DNA of 64,000 nt from Odiellus spinosus (GCA_963920705.1 CAWUCO010000167.1:186001-250000), one strand, 5' to 3'; counted from the stretch's first letter, positions 36,421 through 50,407 are shown. Translations and numbers: made by a program. Notes: generated by a model from the letters alone, not told the origin.

Positions 36421-38710
36421 TTAATGGAGTCTAAATAATAAGAGTTTTCAAAAATCCGTTGAAAAACAAGAAAAATATGGCCAATTCAAGAAAACATATA
36501 ATATCAAAATAGTCAAATTTCAGATTTTAAAAATTCGCTTTTTGATATTAGATGTTTATGAATTGACCATATTTTACATGTTTTTCAACGGATTTTCCAA
36601 AACTCTTGTTTTTTAGATAGTCCAAAATTTGCTCTTTCGATAGGTGTTGATTTTGCGTAATCGCTTAAAAATCAAATGTTTTGTTTCCATTTGAATCCAA
36701 TAATCTTGGATTTTTAAGCGTTTTTGCTTAATTTTAACCAATTTTATATTTCTCACGTTTTGGCAATTTAGACAAAACCAAAGTCATTCGAAAGAGCAAT
36801 TAATGGACAGTCTAAATAATGAGAGTTTTCAAAAATCCGTTGAAAAACAAGAAAAATATGGCCAATTCAAGAAATCATACAATATCAAAATAGTCAAATT
36901 TCAGATTTTAAAAATTCGCTTTTTGATATTAGATGTTTTTTGAATTGACCATATTTTCCATGTTTTTCAACGGATTTTCCAAAACTCTTGTTTTTTAGAT
37001 AGTCCAATATTTGTTCTTTCGATAGGTGTTGATTTTGTCTAAATCGCTTCAAAATCAAATGTTTTTTGTCCATTTGAATCCAATAATCTTGGATTTTTAA
37101 GCGTTTTTGCTTAATTTTAACCAATTTTATATTTGTCACGTTTTGGCAATTTAGACAAAACCAAAGTCATTCGAAAGAGCAATTAATGGACAGTCTAAAT
37201 AATAAGAGTTTTCAAAAATCCGTTGAAAAACAAGAAAAGTATGGCCAATTCAAGAAATCATACAATATCAAAATAGTCAAATTTCAGATTTTAAAAATTC
37301 GCTTTTTGATATTAGATGTTTTTTGAATTGACCATATTTTCCATGTTTTTCAACGGATTTTCCAAAACTCTTGTTTTTTAGATAGACCAATATTTGTTCT
37401 TTCGATAGGTGTTAATTTTGTCTAAATCGCTTAAAAATCAAATGTTTTGTGTCCATTTGAATCCAATAATCTTTGATTTTTAAGCGTTTTTGCTTAATTT
37501 TAACCAATTTTATATTTGTCACGTTTAGGCAATTTAGACAAAACCAAAGTCATTCGAAAGAGCAATTAATGGAGTCTAAATAATAAGAGTTTTCAAAAAT
37601 CCGTTGAAAAACAAGAAAAATATGGCCAATTCAAGAAAACATATAATATCAAAATAGTCAAATTTCAGATTTTAAAAATTCGCTTTTTGATATTAGATGT
37701 TTATGAATTGACCATATTTTACATGTTTTTCAACGGATTTTCCAAAACTCTTGTTTTTTAGATAGTCCAAAATTTGCTCTTTCGATAGGTGTTGATTTTG
37801 CGTAATCGCTTAAAAATCAAATGTTTTGTTTCCATTTGAATCCAATAATCTTGGATTTTTAAGCGTTTTTGCTTAATTTTAACCAATTTTATATTTCTCA
37901 CGTTTTGGCAATTTAGACAAAACCAAAGTCATTCGAAAGAGCAATTAATGGACAGTCTAAATAATGAGAGTTTTCAAAAATCCGTTGAAAAACAAGAAAA
38001 ATATGGCCAATTCAAGAAATCATACAATATCAAAATAGTCAAATTTCAGATTTTAAAAATTCGCTTTTTGATATTAGATGTTTTTTGAATTGACCATATT
38101 TTCCATGTTTTTCAACGGATTTTCCAAAACTCTTGTTTTTTAGATAGTCCAATATTTGTTCTTTCGATAGGTGTTGATTTTGTCTAAATCGCTTCAAAAT
38201 CAAATGTTTTTTGTCCATTTGAATCCAATAATCTTGGATTTTTAAGCGTTTTTGCTTAATTTTAACCAATTTTATATTTGTCACGTTTTGGCAATTTAGA
38301 CAAAACCAAAGTCATTCGAAAGAGCAATTAATGGACAGTCTAAATAATAAGAGTTTTCAAAAATCCGTTGAAAAACAAGAAAAGTATGGCCAATTCAAGA
38401 AATCATACAATATCAAAATAGTCAAATTTCAGATTTTAAAAATTCGCTTTTTGATATTAGATGTTTTTTGAATTGACCATATTTTCCATGTTTTTCAACG
38501 GATTTTCCAAAACTCTTGTTTTTTAGATAGACCAATATTTGTTCTTTCGATAGGTGTTAATTTTGTCTAAATCGCTTAAAAATCAAATGTTTTGTGTCCA
38601 TTTGAATCCAATAATCTTTGATTTTTAAGCGTTTTTGCTTAATTTTAACCAATTTTATATTTGTCACGTTTAGGCAATTTAGACAAAACCAAAGTCATTC
38701 GAAAGAGCAA
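36421..38710. repeat. Higher-order repeat: two copies of a 3-monomer block (1,145 bp)
   Basis: About 36421-37565 recurs at about 37566-38710. The offset is 1,145 bp, which is 3 x 383 minus 4 because of the ATGGAGTCT monomer. Shared markers are GATGTTTATGAATTG with ATTTTACATG, CGTAATCGC, AATAATGAGAG, CGCTTCAAAATC and CACGTTTAGGC. The pair is copied again at about 51328-53617 as part of the large duplication. Confidence 0.85.
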
Positions 38711-41700
38711 TTAATGGAGTCTAAATAATAAGAGTTTTCAAAAATCCGTTGAAAAACAAGAAAAATATGGCCAATTCAAGAAAACATATAATATCAAAAT
38801 AGTCAAATTTCAGATTTTAAAAATTCGCTTTTTGATATTAGATGTTTATGAATTGACCATATTTTCCATGTTTTTCAACGGATTTTCCAAAACTCTTGTT
38901 TTTTAGATAGACCAATATTTGTTCTTTCGATAGGTGTTAATTTTGTCTAAATCGCTTAAAAATCAAATGTTTTGTGTCCATTTGAATCCAATAATCTTTG
39001 ATTTTTAAGCGTTTTTGCTTAATTTTAACCAATTTTATATTTGTCACGTTTTGGCAATTAGACAAAAACCAAAGTCATTCGAAAGAGCAATTAATGAACA
39101 GTCTTAATAATAAGAGTTTTCAAAAATCCGTTGAAAAACAAGAAAAATATGGCCAATTCAAGAAATCATATAATATCAAAATAGTCAAATTTCAGATTTT
39201 AAAAATTCGCTTTTTGATATTAGATGTTTTTTGAATTGACCATATTTTCCATGTTTTTCAACGGATTTTCCAAAACTCTTGTTTTTTAGATAGACCAATA
39301 TTTGTTCTTTCGATAGGTGTTAATTTTGTCTAAATCGCTTAAAAATCAAATGTTTTGTGTCCATTTGAATCCAATAATCTTTGATTTTTAAGCGTTTTTG
39401 CTTAATTTTAACCAATTTTATATTTGTCACGTTTTGGCAATTTAGACAAAACCAAAGTCATTCGAAAGAGCAATTAATGGAGTCTAAATAATAAGAGTTT
39501 TCAAAAATCCGTTGAAAAACAAGAAAAATATGGCCAATTCAAGAAATCATACAATATCAAAATAGTCAAATTTCAGATTTTAAAAATTCGCTTTTTGATA
39601 TTAGATGTTTTTTGAATTGACCATATTTTCCATGTTTTTCAACGGATTTTCCAAAACTCTTGTTTTTTAGATAGACCAATATTTGTTCTTTCGATAGAAG
39701 TTAATTTTGTCTAAATCGCTTAAAAATCAAATGTTTTGTGTCCATTTGAATCCAATAATCTTTGATTTTTAAGCGTTTTTGCTTAATTTTAACCAATTTT
39801 ATATTTGTCACGTTTTGGCAATTTAGACAAAAACCAAAGTCATTCGAAAGAGCAATTAATGAACAGTCCAAATAATAAGAGTTTTCAAAAATCCGTTGAA
39901 AAACAAGAAAAATATGGCCAATTCAAGAAATCATATAATATCAAAATAGTCAAATTTCAGATTTTAAAAATTCGCTTTTTGATATTAGATGTTTATGAAT
40001 TGACCATATTTTCCATGTTTTTCAACGGATTTTCCAAAACTCTTGTTTTTTAGATAGTCCAATATTTGCTCTTTCGATAGGTGTTGATTTTGTCTAAATC
40101 GCTTAAAAATCAAATGTTTTGTGTCCATTTGTATCCAATAATCTTGGATTTTTAAGCGTTTTTGCTTAATTTTAACTAATTTTATATTTGTCACGTTTTG
40201 GCAATTTAGACAAAACCAAAGTCATTCGAAAGAGCCTTTAATGGAGTCTAAATAATAAGAGTTTTCAAAAATCTGTTGAAAAACAAGAAAAATATGGCCA
40301 ATTCAAGAAAACATATAATATCAAAATAGTCAAATTTCAGATTTTAAAAATTCGCTTTTTGATATTAGATGTTTATGAATTGACCATATTTTACATGTTT
40401 TTCAACGGATTTTCCAAAACTCTTGTTTTTTAGATAGTCCAAAATTTGCTCTTTCGATAGGTGTTGATTTTGCGTAATCGCTTAAAAATCAAATGTTTTG
40501 TTTCCATTTGAATCCAATAATCTTTGATTTTTAAGCGTTTTTGCTTAATTTTAACCAATTTTATATTTGTCACGTTTTGGCAATTTAGACAAAACCAAAG
40601 TCATTCGAAAGAGCAATTAATGGAGTCTAAATAATAAGAGTTTTCAAAAATCCGTTGAAAAACAAGAAAAATATGGCCAATTCAAGAAATCATACAATAT
40701 CAAAATAGTCAAATTTCAGATTTTAAAAATTCGCTTTTTGATATTAGATGTTTATGAATTGACCATATTTTCCATGTTTTTCAACGGATTTTAAAAAACT
40801 CTTGTTTTTTAGATAGTCCAATATTTGCTCTTTCGATAGGTGTTGATTTTGTCTAAATCGCTTAAAAATCAAATGTTTTGTGTCCATTTGTATCCAATAA
40901 TCTTGGATTTTTAAGCGTTTTTGCTTAATTTTAACTAATTTTATATTTGTCACGTTTTGGCAATTTAGACAAAACCAAAGTCATTCGAAAGAGCCTTTAA
41001 TGGAGTCTAAATAATAAGAGTTTTCAAAAATCTGTTGAAAAACAAGAAAAATATGGCCAATTCAAGAAAACATATAATATCAAAATAGTCAAATTTCAGA
41101 TTTTAAAAATTCGCTTTTTGATATTAGATGTTTATGAATTGACCATATTTTACATGTTTTTCAACGGATTTTCCAAAACTCTTGTTTTTTAGATAGTCCA
41201 AAATTTGCTCTTTCGATAGGTGTTGATTTTGCGTAATCGCTTAAAAATTAAATGTTTTGTTTCCATTTGAATCCAATAATCTTGGATTTTTAAGCGTTTT
41301 TGCTTAATTTTAACCAATTTTATATTTCTCACGTTTTGGCAATTTAGACAAAACCAAAGTCATTCGAAAGAGCAATTAATGGACAGTCTAAATAATGAGA
41401 GTTTTCAAAAATCCGTTGAAAAACAAGAAAAATATGGCCAATTCAAGAAATCATACAATATCAAAATAGTCAAATTTCAGATTTTAAAAATTCGCTTTTT
41501 GATATTAGATGTTTTTTGAATTGACCATATTTTCCATGTTTTTCAACGGATTTTCCAAAACTCTTGTTTTTTAGATAGTCCAATATTTGTTCTTTCGATA
41601 GGTGTTGATTTTGTCTAAATCGCTTCAAAATCAAATGTTTTTTGTCCATTTGAATCCAATAATCTTGGATTTTTAAGCGTTTTTGCTTAATTTTAACCAA

Positions 41701-44700
41701 TTTTATATTTGTCACGTTTAGGCAATTTAGACAAAACCAAAGTCATTCGAAAGAGCAATTAATGGAGTCTAAATAATAAGAGTTTTCAAAAATCCGTTGA
41801 AAAACAAGAAAAATATGGCCAATTCAAGAAAACATATAATATCAAAATAGTCAAATTTCAGATTTTAAAAATTCGCTTTTTGATATTAGATGTTTATGAA
41901 TTGACCATATTTTCCATGTTTTTCAACGGATTTTCCAAAACTCTTGTTTTTTAGATAGTCCAATATTTGCTCTTTCGATAGGTGTTGATTTTGTCTAAAT
42001 CGCTTAAAAATCAAATGTTTTGTGTCCATTTGTATCCAATAATCTTGGATTTTTAAGCGTTTTTGCTTAATTTTAACCAATTTTATATTTGTCACGTTTT
42101 GGCAATTTAGACAAAACCAAAGTCATTCGAAAGAGCCTTTAATGGAGTCTAAATAATAAGAGTTTTCAAAAATCCGTTGAAAAACAAGAAAAATATGGCC
42201 AATTCAAGAAAACAGATAATATCAAAATAGTCAAATTTCAGATTTTAAAAATTCGCTTTTTGATATTAGATGTTTATGAATTGACCATATTTTACATGTT
42301 TTTCAACGGATTTTCCAAAACTCTTGTTTTTTAGATAGTCCAAAATTTGCTCTTTCGATAGGTGTTGATTTTGCGTAATCGCTTAAAAATCAAACGTTTT
42401 GTTTCCATTTGAATCCAATAATCTTGGATTTTTAAGCGTTTTTGCTTAATTTTAACCAATTTTATATTTCTCACGTTTTGGCAATTTAGACAAAACCAAA
42501 GTCATTCGAAAGAGCAATTAATGGACAGTCTAAATAATGAGAGTTTTCAAAAATCCGTTGAAAAACAAGAAAAATATGGCCAATTCAAGAAATCATACAA
42601 TATCAAAATAGTCAAATTTCAGATTTTAAAAATTCGCTTTTTGATATTAGATGTTTTTTGAATTGACCATATTTTCCATGTTTTTCAACGGATTTTCCAA
42701 AACTCTTGTTTTTTAGATAGACCAATATTTGTTCTTTCGATAGGTGTTAATTTTGTCTAAATCGCTTAAAAATCAAATGTTTTGTGTCCATTTGAATCCA
42801 ATAATCTTTGATTTTTAAGCGTTTTTGCTTAATTTTAACCAATTTTATATTTGTCACGTTTAGGCAATTTAGACAAAACCAAAGTCATTCGAAAGAGCAA
42901 TTAATGGAGTCTAAATAATAAGAGTTTTCAAAAATCCGTTGAAAAACAAGAAAAATATGGCCAATTCAAGAAAACATATAATATCAAAATAGTCAAATTT
43001 CAGATTTTAAAAATTCGCTTTTTGATATTAGATGTTTATGAATTGACCATATTTTCCATGTTTTTCAACGGATTTTCCAAAACTCTTGTTTTTTAGATAG
43101 TCCAATATTTGCTCTTTCGATAGGTGTTGATTTTGTCTAAATCGCTTAAAAATCAAATGTTTTGTGTCCATTTGTATCCAATAATCTTGGATTTTTAAGC
43201 GTTTTTGCTTAATTTTAACCAATTTTATATTTGTCACGTTTTGGCAATTTAGACAAAACCAAAGTCATTCGAAAGAGCAATTAATGGACAGTCTAAATAA
43301 TAAGAGTTTTCAAAAATCCGTTGAAAAACAAGAAAAATATGGCCAATTCAAGAAATCATACAATATCAAAATAGTCAAATTTCAAATTTTAAAAATTCGC
43401 TTTTTGATATTAGATGTTTTTAGAATTGACCATATTTTCCATGTTTTTCAACGGATTTTCCAAAACTCTTGTTTTTTAGATAGTCCAAAATTTGCTCTTT
43501 CGATAGGTGTTGATTTTGCGAAATCGCTTAAAAATCAAATGTTTTGTTTCCATTTGAATCCAATAATCTTGGATTTTTAAGCGTTTTTGCTTAATTTTAA
43601 CCAATTTTATATTTGTCACGTTTTGGCAATTTAGACAAAACGAAAGTCATTCGAAAGAGCAATTAATGGACAGTCTAAATAATGAGAGTTTTCAAAAATC
43701 CGTTGAAAAACAAGAAAAATATGGCCAATTCAAGAAATCATACAATATCAAAATAGTCAAATTTCAGATTTTAAAAATTCGCTTTTTGATATTAGATGTT
43801 TTTTGAATTGACCATATTTTCCATGTTTTTCAACGGATTTTCCAAAACTCTTGTTTTTTAGATAGTACAATATTTGTTCTTTCGATAGGTGTTGATTTTG
43901 TCTAAATCGCTTAAAAATCAAATGTTTTGTGTCCATTTGAATCAAATAATCTTGGATTTTTAAGCGTTTTTGCTTAATTTTAACCAATTTTATATTTGTC
44001 ACGTTTTGGCAATTAGACAAAAACCAAAGTCATTCGAAAGAGCAATTAATGAACAGTCTTAATAATAAGAGTTTTCAAAAATCCGTTGAAAAACAAGAAA
44101 AATATGGCCAATTCAAGAAATCATATAATATCAAAATAGTCAAATTTCAGATTTTAAAAATTCGCTTTTTGATATTAGATGTTTTTTGAATTGACCATAT
44201 TTTCCATGTTTTTCAAAGGATTTTCCAAAACTCTTGTTTTTTAGATAGACCAATATTTGTTCTTTCGATAGGTGTTAATTTTGTCTAAATCGCTTAAAAA
44301 TCAAATGTTTTGTGTCCATTTGAATCCAATAATCTTTGATTTTTAAGCGTTTTTGCTTAATTTTAACCAATTTTATATTTGTCACGTTTTGGCAATTTAG
44401 ACAAAACCAAAGTCATTCGAAAGAGCAATTAATGGACAGTCTAAATAATAAGAGTTTTCAAAAATCCGTTGAAAAACAAGAAAAATATGGCCAATTCAAG
44501 AAATCATACAATATCAAAATAGTCAAATTTCAGATTTTAAAAATTCGCTTTTTGATATTAGATGTTTTTTGAATTGACCATATTTTCCATGTTTTTCAAC
44601 GGATTTTCCAAAACTCTTGTTTTTTAGATAGTCCAATATTTGTTCTTTCGATAGGTGTTGATTTTGTCTAAATCGCTTAAAAATCAAATGTTTTGTGTCC

Positions 44701-46867
44701 ATTTGAATCCAATAATCTTTGATTTTTAAGCGTTTTTGCTTAATTTTAACCAATTTTATATTTGTCACGTTTTGGCAATTTAGACAAAACCAAAGTCATT
44801 CGAAAGAGCAATTAATGGAGTCTAAATAATAAGAGTTTTCAAAAATCCGTTGAAAAACAAGAAAAATATGGCCAATTCAAGAAATCATACAATATCAAAA
44901 TAGTCAAATTTCAGATTTTAAAAATTCGCTTTTTGATATTAGATGTTTTTTGAATTGACCATATTTTCCATGTTTTTCAACGGATTTTCCAAAACTCTTG
45001 TTTTTTAGATAGTCCAATATTTCCTCTTTCGGTAGGTGTTGATTTTGTCTAAATCGCTTAAAAATCAAATGTTTTGTGTCCATTTGAATCCAATAATCTT
45101 GCATTTTTAAGCGTTTTTGCTTAATTTTAACCAATTTTATATTTGTCACGTTTTGGCAATTAGACAAAAACCAAAGTCATTCGAAAGAGCAATTAATGAA
45201 CAGTCTTAATAATAAGAGTTTTCAAAAATCCGTTGAAAAACAAGAAAAATATGGCCAATTCAAGAAATCATATAATATCAAAATAGTCAAATTTCAGATT
45301 TTAAAAATTCGCTTTTTGATATTAGATGTTTTTTGAATTGACCATATTTTCCATGTTTTTCAACGGATTTTCCAAAACTCTTGTTTTTTAGATAGACCAA
45401 TATTTGTTCTTTCGATAGGTGTTAATTTTGTCTAAATCGCTTAAAAATCAAATGTTTTGTGTCCATTTGAATCCAATAATCTTTGATTTTTAAGCGTTTT
45501 TGCTTAATTTTAACCAATTTTATATTTGTCACGTTTTGGCAATTTAGACAAAACCAAAGTCATTCGAAAGAGCAATTAATGGACAGTCTAAATAATAAGA
45601 GTTTTCAAAAATCCGTTGAAAAACAAGAAAAATATGGCCAATTCAAGAAATCATATAATATCAAAATAGTCAAATTTCAGATTTTAAAAATTCGCTTTTT
45701 GATATTAGATGTTTTTTGAATTGACCATTTTTTCCATGTTTTTCAACGGATTTTCCAAAACTCTTGTTTTTTAGATAGACCAATATTTGTTCTTTCGATA
45801 GGTGTTAATTTTGTCTAAATTGCTTAAAAATCAAATGTTTTGTGTCCATTTGTATCCAATAATCTGGGATTTTTAAGCGTTTTTGCTTAATTTTAACCAA
45901 TTTTATATTTGTCACGTTTTAGGAATTTAGACAAAACCAAAGTCATTCGAAAGAGCAATTAATGGACAGTCTAAATAATAAGAGTTTTCAAAAATCCGTT
46001 GAAAAACAAGAAAAATATGGCCAATTCAAGAAATCATACAATATCAAAATAGTCAAATTTCAGATTTTAAAAATTCGCCTTTTGATATTAGATGTTTTTA
46101 GAATTGACCATATTTTCCATGTTTTTCAACGGATTTTCCAAAACTCTTGTTTTTTAGATAGTCCAAAATTTGCTCTTTCGATAGGTGTTGATTTTGCGTA
46201 ATCGCTTAAAAATCAAATGTTTTGTTTCCATTTGAATCCAATAATCTTGGATTTTTAAGCGTTTTTGCTTAATTTTAACCAATTTTATATTTGTCACGTT
46301 TTGGCAATTTAGACAAAACCAAAGTCATTCGAAAGAGCAATTAATGGACAGTCTAAATAATAAGAGTTTTCAAAAATCCGTTGAAAAACAAGAAAAATAT
46401 GACCAATTCAAGAAATCATACAATATCAAAATAGTCAAATTTCAGATTTTAAAAATTCGCTTTTTGATATTAGATGTTTTTTGAATTGACCATATTTTCC
46501 ATGTTTTTCAACGGATTTTCCAAAACTATTGTTTTTTAGATAGTCCAATATTTTCTCTTTCGATAGGTGTTGATTTTGTCTAAATCGCTTAAAAATCAAA
46601 TGTTTTGTGTCCATTTGAATAAAATAATCATAGATTTTGAAGTGTTTTTGCTTAATTTTAACCAATTTTATATTTGTCACGTTTTGGCAATTTAGACAAA
46701 ACCAAAGTCATTCGAAAGAGCAATTAATGGACAGTCTTAATAATAAGAGTTTTCAAAAATCCGTTGAAAAACAAGAAAAATATGGCCAATTCAAGAAATC
46801 ATACAATATCAAAATAGTCATATTTCAGATTTTAAAAATTCGCTTTTTGATATTAGATTTTTTTTGA

Positions 46868-47791
46868 ATTGACCATATTTTCCATGTTTTTCAACGGATT
46901 TTCCAAAACTATTGTTTTTTAGATAGTCCAATATTTGCTCTTTCGATAGGTGTTGATTTTGTCTAAATCGCTTAAAAATCAAATGTTTTGTGTCCAATTG
47001 AATCCAATAATCTTGGATTTTTAAGCGTTTTTGCTTAATTTTAACCAATTTTATATTTGTCACGTTTGGCAATTTAGACAAAACCAAAGTCATTCGAAAG
47101 AGCAATTAATGGACAGTCTAAATAATAAGAGTTTTCAAAAATCCGTTGAAAAACAAGAAAAATATGACCAATTCAAGAAATCATACAATATCAAAATAGT
47201 CAAATTACAGATTTTAAAAATTCGCTTTTTGATATTAGATGTTTTTTGAATTGGCCATATTTTCCATGTTTTTCAACGGATTTTCCAAAACTCTTGTTTT
47301 TTAGATAGACCAATATTTGCTCTTTCGAGTGGTCTTAATTTTATGTAAATCGCTTAAAAATCAATAGTTTTGTGTCCATTTGAATCCAATAATCTTGGAT
47401 TTTTAAGCGTTTTTGCTTAATTTTAACCAATTTTATATTTATCACGTTTTTTGCAATTTAGACAAAACCAAAGTCATTCGAAAGAGCAATTAATGGACAG
47501 TCTAAATAATAAGAGTTTTCAAAAATCCGTTGAAAAACAAGAAAAATATGACCAATTCAAGAAATCATACAATATCAAAATAGTCAAATTTCAGATTTTA
47601 AAAATTCGCTTTTTGATATTAGATGTTTTTTGAATTGACCATATTTTCCATGTTTTTCAACGGATTTTCCAAAACTATTGTTTTTTAGATAGTCCAATAT
47701 TTGCTCTTTCGATAGGTGTTGATTTTGTCTAAATCGCTTAAAAATCAAATGTTTTGTGTCCAATTGAATCCAATAATCTTGGATTTTTAAG
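46868..47791. repeat. Local 2-monomer duplication at the left edge of large copy 2
   Basis: Sequence from about 46868 recurs 766 bp later at about 47634. Both carry CAAAACTATTG, GTGTCCAATTGAATCC and the shortened CACGTTTGGC. The second occurrence replaces the roughly 1.3 kb that large copy 1 has at 31578-32884. This marks a recombination junction between large copy 2 and the sequence just upstream of it. Confidence 0.7.
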
Positions 47792-48866
47792 CGTTTTTGC
47801 TTAATTTTAACCAATTTTATATTTGTCACGTTTGGCAATTTAGACAAAACCAAAGTCATTCGAAAGAGCAATTAATGGACAGTCTAAATAATAAGAGTTT
47901 TCAAAAATCCGTTGAAAAACAAGAAAAATATCGCCAATTCAAGAAATCAAACAATATCAAAATAGTCAAATTTCAGATTTTAAAAATTCGCTTTTTGATA
48001 TTAGATGTTTTTTGAATTGACCATATTTTCCATGTTTTTCCACGGATTTTCCAAAACTCTTGTTTTTTAGATAGACCAATATTTGCTCTTTCGAGTGGTG
48101 TTAATTTTGTCTAAATCGCTTAAAAATCAAATGTTTTGTGTCCATTTGAATCCAATAATCTTGGATTTTTAAGCGTTTTTGCTTAATTTTAACCAATTTT
48201 ATATTTGTCACGTTTTGGCAATTTAGACAAAACCAAAGTCATTCGAAATAGCAATTAATGGATAGTCTAAATAATAAGAGTTTTCAAAAATCCGTTGAAA
48301 AACAAGAAAAATTTGGCAAATTCAAGAAATCATACAATATCAAAATAGTCAAATTTCAGATTTTAAAAATTCGCTTTTTGATATTAGATGTTTTTAGAAT
48401 TGACCATATTTTCCATGTTTTTCAACGGATTTTCCAAAACTCTTGTTTTTTAGATAGTCCAAAATTTGCTCTTTCGATAGGTGTTAATTTTGTCTAAATT
48501 GCTTAAAAATCAAATGTTTTGTGTCCATTTGAATCCAATAATCTTTGATTTTTAAGCGTTTTTGCTTAATTTTAACCAATTTTATATTTTTCACGTTTTG
48601 GCAATTTAGACAAAACCAAAGTCATTCGAAAGAGCAATTAATGGACAGTCTAAATAATAAGAGTTTTCAAAAATCCGTTGAAAAACAAGAAAAATATGAC
48701 CAATTCAAGAAATCATACAATATCAAAATAGTCAAATTTCAGATTTTAAAAATTCGCTTTTTGATATTAGATGTTTTTTGAATTGGCCATATTTTCCATG
48801 TTTTTCAACGGATTTTCCAAAACTCTTGTTTTTTAGATAGTCCAATATTTTCTCTTTCGATAGGTG

Positions 48867-48875
48867 TTGATTTTG
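48867..48875. repeat. Target-site duplication, left of foldback copy 2
   Basis: TTGATTTTG directly before the element, matching the right-hand copy at 50408. Confidence 0.9.
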
Positions 48876-49276
48876 AATTATGCCCATTAGCGCAGTTCCT
48901 ATTTGCGCAGTTCCCACTAGCGCAGTTCCCATTTGCGCAGTTTCCCATTAGCGCCATTCCCATTAGCGCAGTTCCAATTTGCGCAGTTTCCCATTTGCGC
49001 AGTTTCCTATTTGCGCCGTTCCCATTAGCGCCGTTCCCATTAGTGCAGTTTCCTATTAGCGCAACTTCCCATTAGCGCAGTTCCTACTAGCGCAGTTCCC
49101 ACTAGCGCCATTTCCCATTTCCGCCGTTTTCCAGTAGCGCCGTTTCCCAGTAGCGCCGTTTCCCAGTAGCGCCGTTTCCCAGCAGCGCCGTTTCCCAGTA
49201 GCGCCGTTTCCCAGTAGCGCCGCTTCCCAGTAGCGCCGTTTCCCATTAGCGCTCTTTCCCTGTAGCGCCGCTTCCA
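48876..49276. repeat. Left inverted arm of foldback copy 2
   Basis: Tandem ~16-bp GC-rich units in the same order as in copy 1, with no unit gained or lost that I could see. That is notable for a tandem repeat and supports a recent origin of the duplication. Confidence 0.9.
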
Positions 49277-49450
49277 AACAACTGCTATGTCCTAGATGCT
49301 AAATCCAAAAACCATGTTTTCCTGAATACCGTACATTTGATTAAAAATATTATAGTTAGTTCATTTACGAAACAATACCCTCTTTCCTAAATTTTTTTAA
49401 CCAAACCTTCACAAGGGCTTCCTGTTTCAGAACATATTGTCTCAAAAGAA

Positions 49451-49487
49451 CTAACCTAACCTAACCTTACCTAACCTAACCTAAACC
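49451..49487. repeat. (CCTAA)n telomere-type tract in foldback copy 2
   Basis: The same seven-unit tract as in copy 1, including the single CTTAC variant unit. Confidence 0.75.
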
Positions 49488-49864
49488 AAAGAATCGCGTT
49501 CAAAAACTATGTTTTCTAAAAGAGAGTTAACAAATGAGCATTACCTAAATGGCAAATTTGTAATTTAGTAGTACCACTTTGTCCTTTATTTTACCATAAA
49601 AAATAACTTGACCCCCTTTATAATTAAATATGTAATTAAATCCGACGTAAAATTTACAAAACTGACCCACAACACGGAATACAGCAAAATCATGCAAAAC
49701 TGAACAGAAACACGTACGCAAAAATAACCCTAAAACCTATTTCGTTTTTTTTCCAATTTTTTCTATATTATCTGTAACTGCTAACAACACTTAAAACTAA
49801 AATGAACAACAATTATTATTAAAATTTACATGAGGAAAATAAATCGAAAACTCTAACATATCAT

Positions 49865-49937
49865 TTTCCGAAAGTATACTCGAACTTAGAATCTTCTGGC
49901 TAGATGCCGTCTATGCTAACCACTCCGCTACCGAATC
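49865..49937 (-). pseudogene. tRNA-derived sequence with Pol III boxes, copy 2
   Basis: The same tRNA-like sequence as in copy 1, but the B box now starts AGTTCGAGT because of the change at 49886. The first G of the B box is lost, which would be expected to weaken TFIIIC binding if the site worked at all. The A box is unchanged. Confidence 0.5.
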
Positions 49938-49975
49938 ACGGCAAATCATTTAAAAAAACGTTTATCTCCATATCA

Positions 49976-50407
49976 GAAACGGCGCAAATGGGAAACGGCG
50001 CGAATGGGAAACGGCGCTACTGGGAAACGGCGCTAAAAGGAAACGGCGCTAATGGGAAACTGCGCTAATGGGAAACTGTGCTAATGGGAAACGGCGCGAA
50101 TGGGAAATGGCGCTAGTGGGAAACCGCGCGAATGGGAAATGGCGCTAGTGGGAAACGGGGCGAATGGGAAACGGCGCTACAGGGAACTGCGCTAATAGGA
50201 ACTGCGCTAATGGGAAATTGCGCTAATGGGAAACTGCGCAAATGGGGACGGCGCAAATGGGAACGGCGCTAATGGGAAACTGCCCTAATGGGAAATTGCG
50301 CTAATGGGAACGGCGCAAATGGGAATGGCGCTAATTGGAAAATGCGCTAATAGGAACTGCGCTAATGGGAACTGCGCTAATAGGAACGGCGCTAAAGGGC
50401 ACATACC
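49976..50407. repeat. Right inverted arm of foldback copy 2
   Basis: Inverted ~16-bp units in the same order as the right arm of copy 1, ending GGGCACATACC directly before the target duplication. Confidence 0.9.

Larger units (their letters stand above)
31100..45720. repeat. Large duplicated block, copy 1 (contains foldback copy 1)
   Basis: This block matches the block at about 47.2-62.9 kb in monomer order and in the foldback insertion. The offset is 16,056 bp near 31.3 kb, 14,907 bp from about 32.9 to 40.2 kb, 14,911 bp near 41 kb, 16,436 bp near 43 kb and 17,204 bp near 45.5 kb. Each large step is close to a whole number of monomers (3, 4 and 2). A rare shared variant near 31275, GTGGTCTTAATTTTATG, anchors the left end. 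Confidence 0.85.
35501..48875. repeat. Satellite array, middle block (about 35 monomers)
   Basis: This is the same ~383-bp satellite, resuming in phase after the first foldback insertion. The 9-bp target duplication re-reads TTGATTTTG and continues into GTCTAAATCGC. From about 36.4 kb onward many monomers carry variants not seen to the left: a shortened GATGTTTATGAATTG form in the arm spacer, a 4-bp loss giving TTAATGGAGTCT, and GAGCCTTTAATGG. Others carry TTTTGCGTAATCGC together with GTTTTGTTTCC, a variant that also occurs in the left block. No gene is visible. The block ends at the second foldback copy. Confidence 0.97.
49277..49975. other. Foldback core, copy 2 (AT-rich, no gene seen)
   Basis: This stretch matches the core of copy 1 apart from the B-box substitution at 49886. 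It contains the CCTAA tract and the tRNA-like sequence. No coding frame of note was seen. Confidence 0.7.
48876..50407. mobile_element. Foldback (FB-like) non-autonomous transposon, copy 2
   Basis: This is the same 1,532-bp element as at 33969, offset by exactly 14,907 bp and inserted at the same base of the monomer with the same 9-bp duplication. Flanking satellite variants also match those of copy 1. The copy therefore arose by duplication of the locus, not by a new transposition. I found one substitution between the copies, C at 34979 and T at 49886, which falls in the B box of the tRNA-like sequence. No transposase is encoded. Confidence 0.85.

Noticed and set aside
48876-50407. An independent second transposition
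   Set aside because: Same insertion base, same duplication, matching flanking monomer variants and near-identical sequence all point to duplication of one locus.
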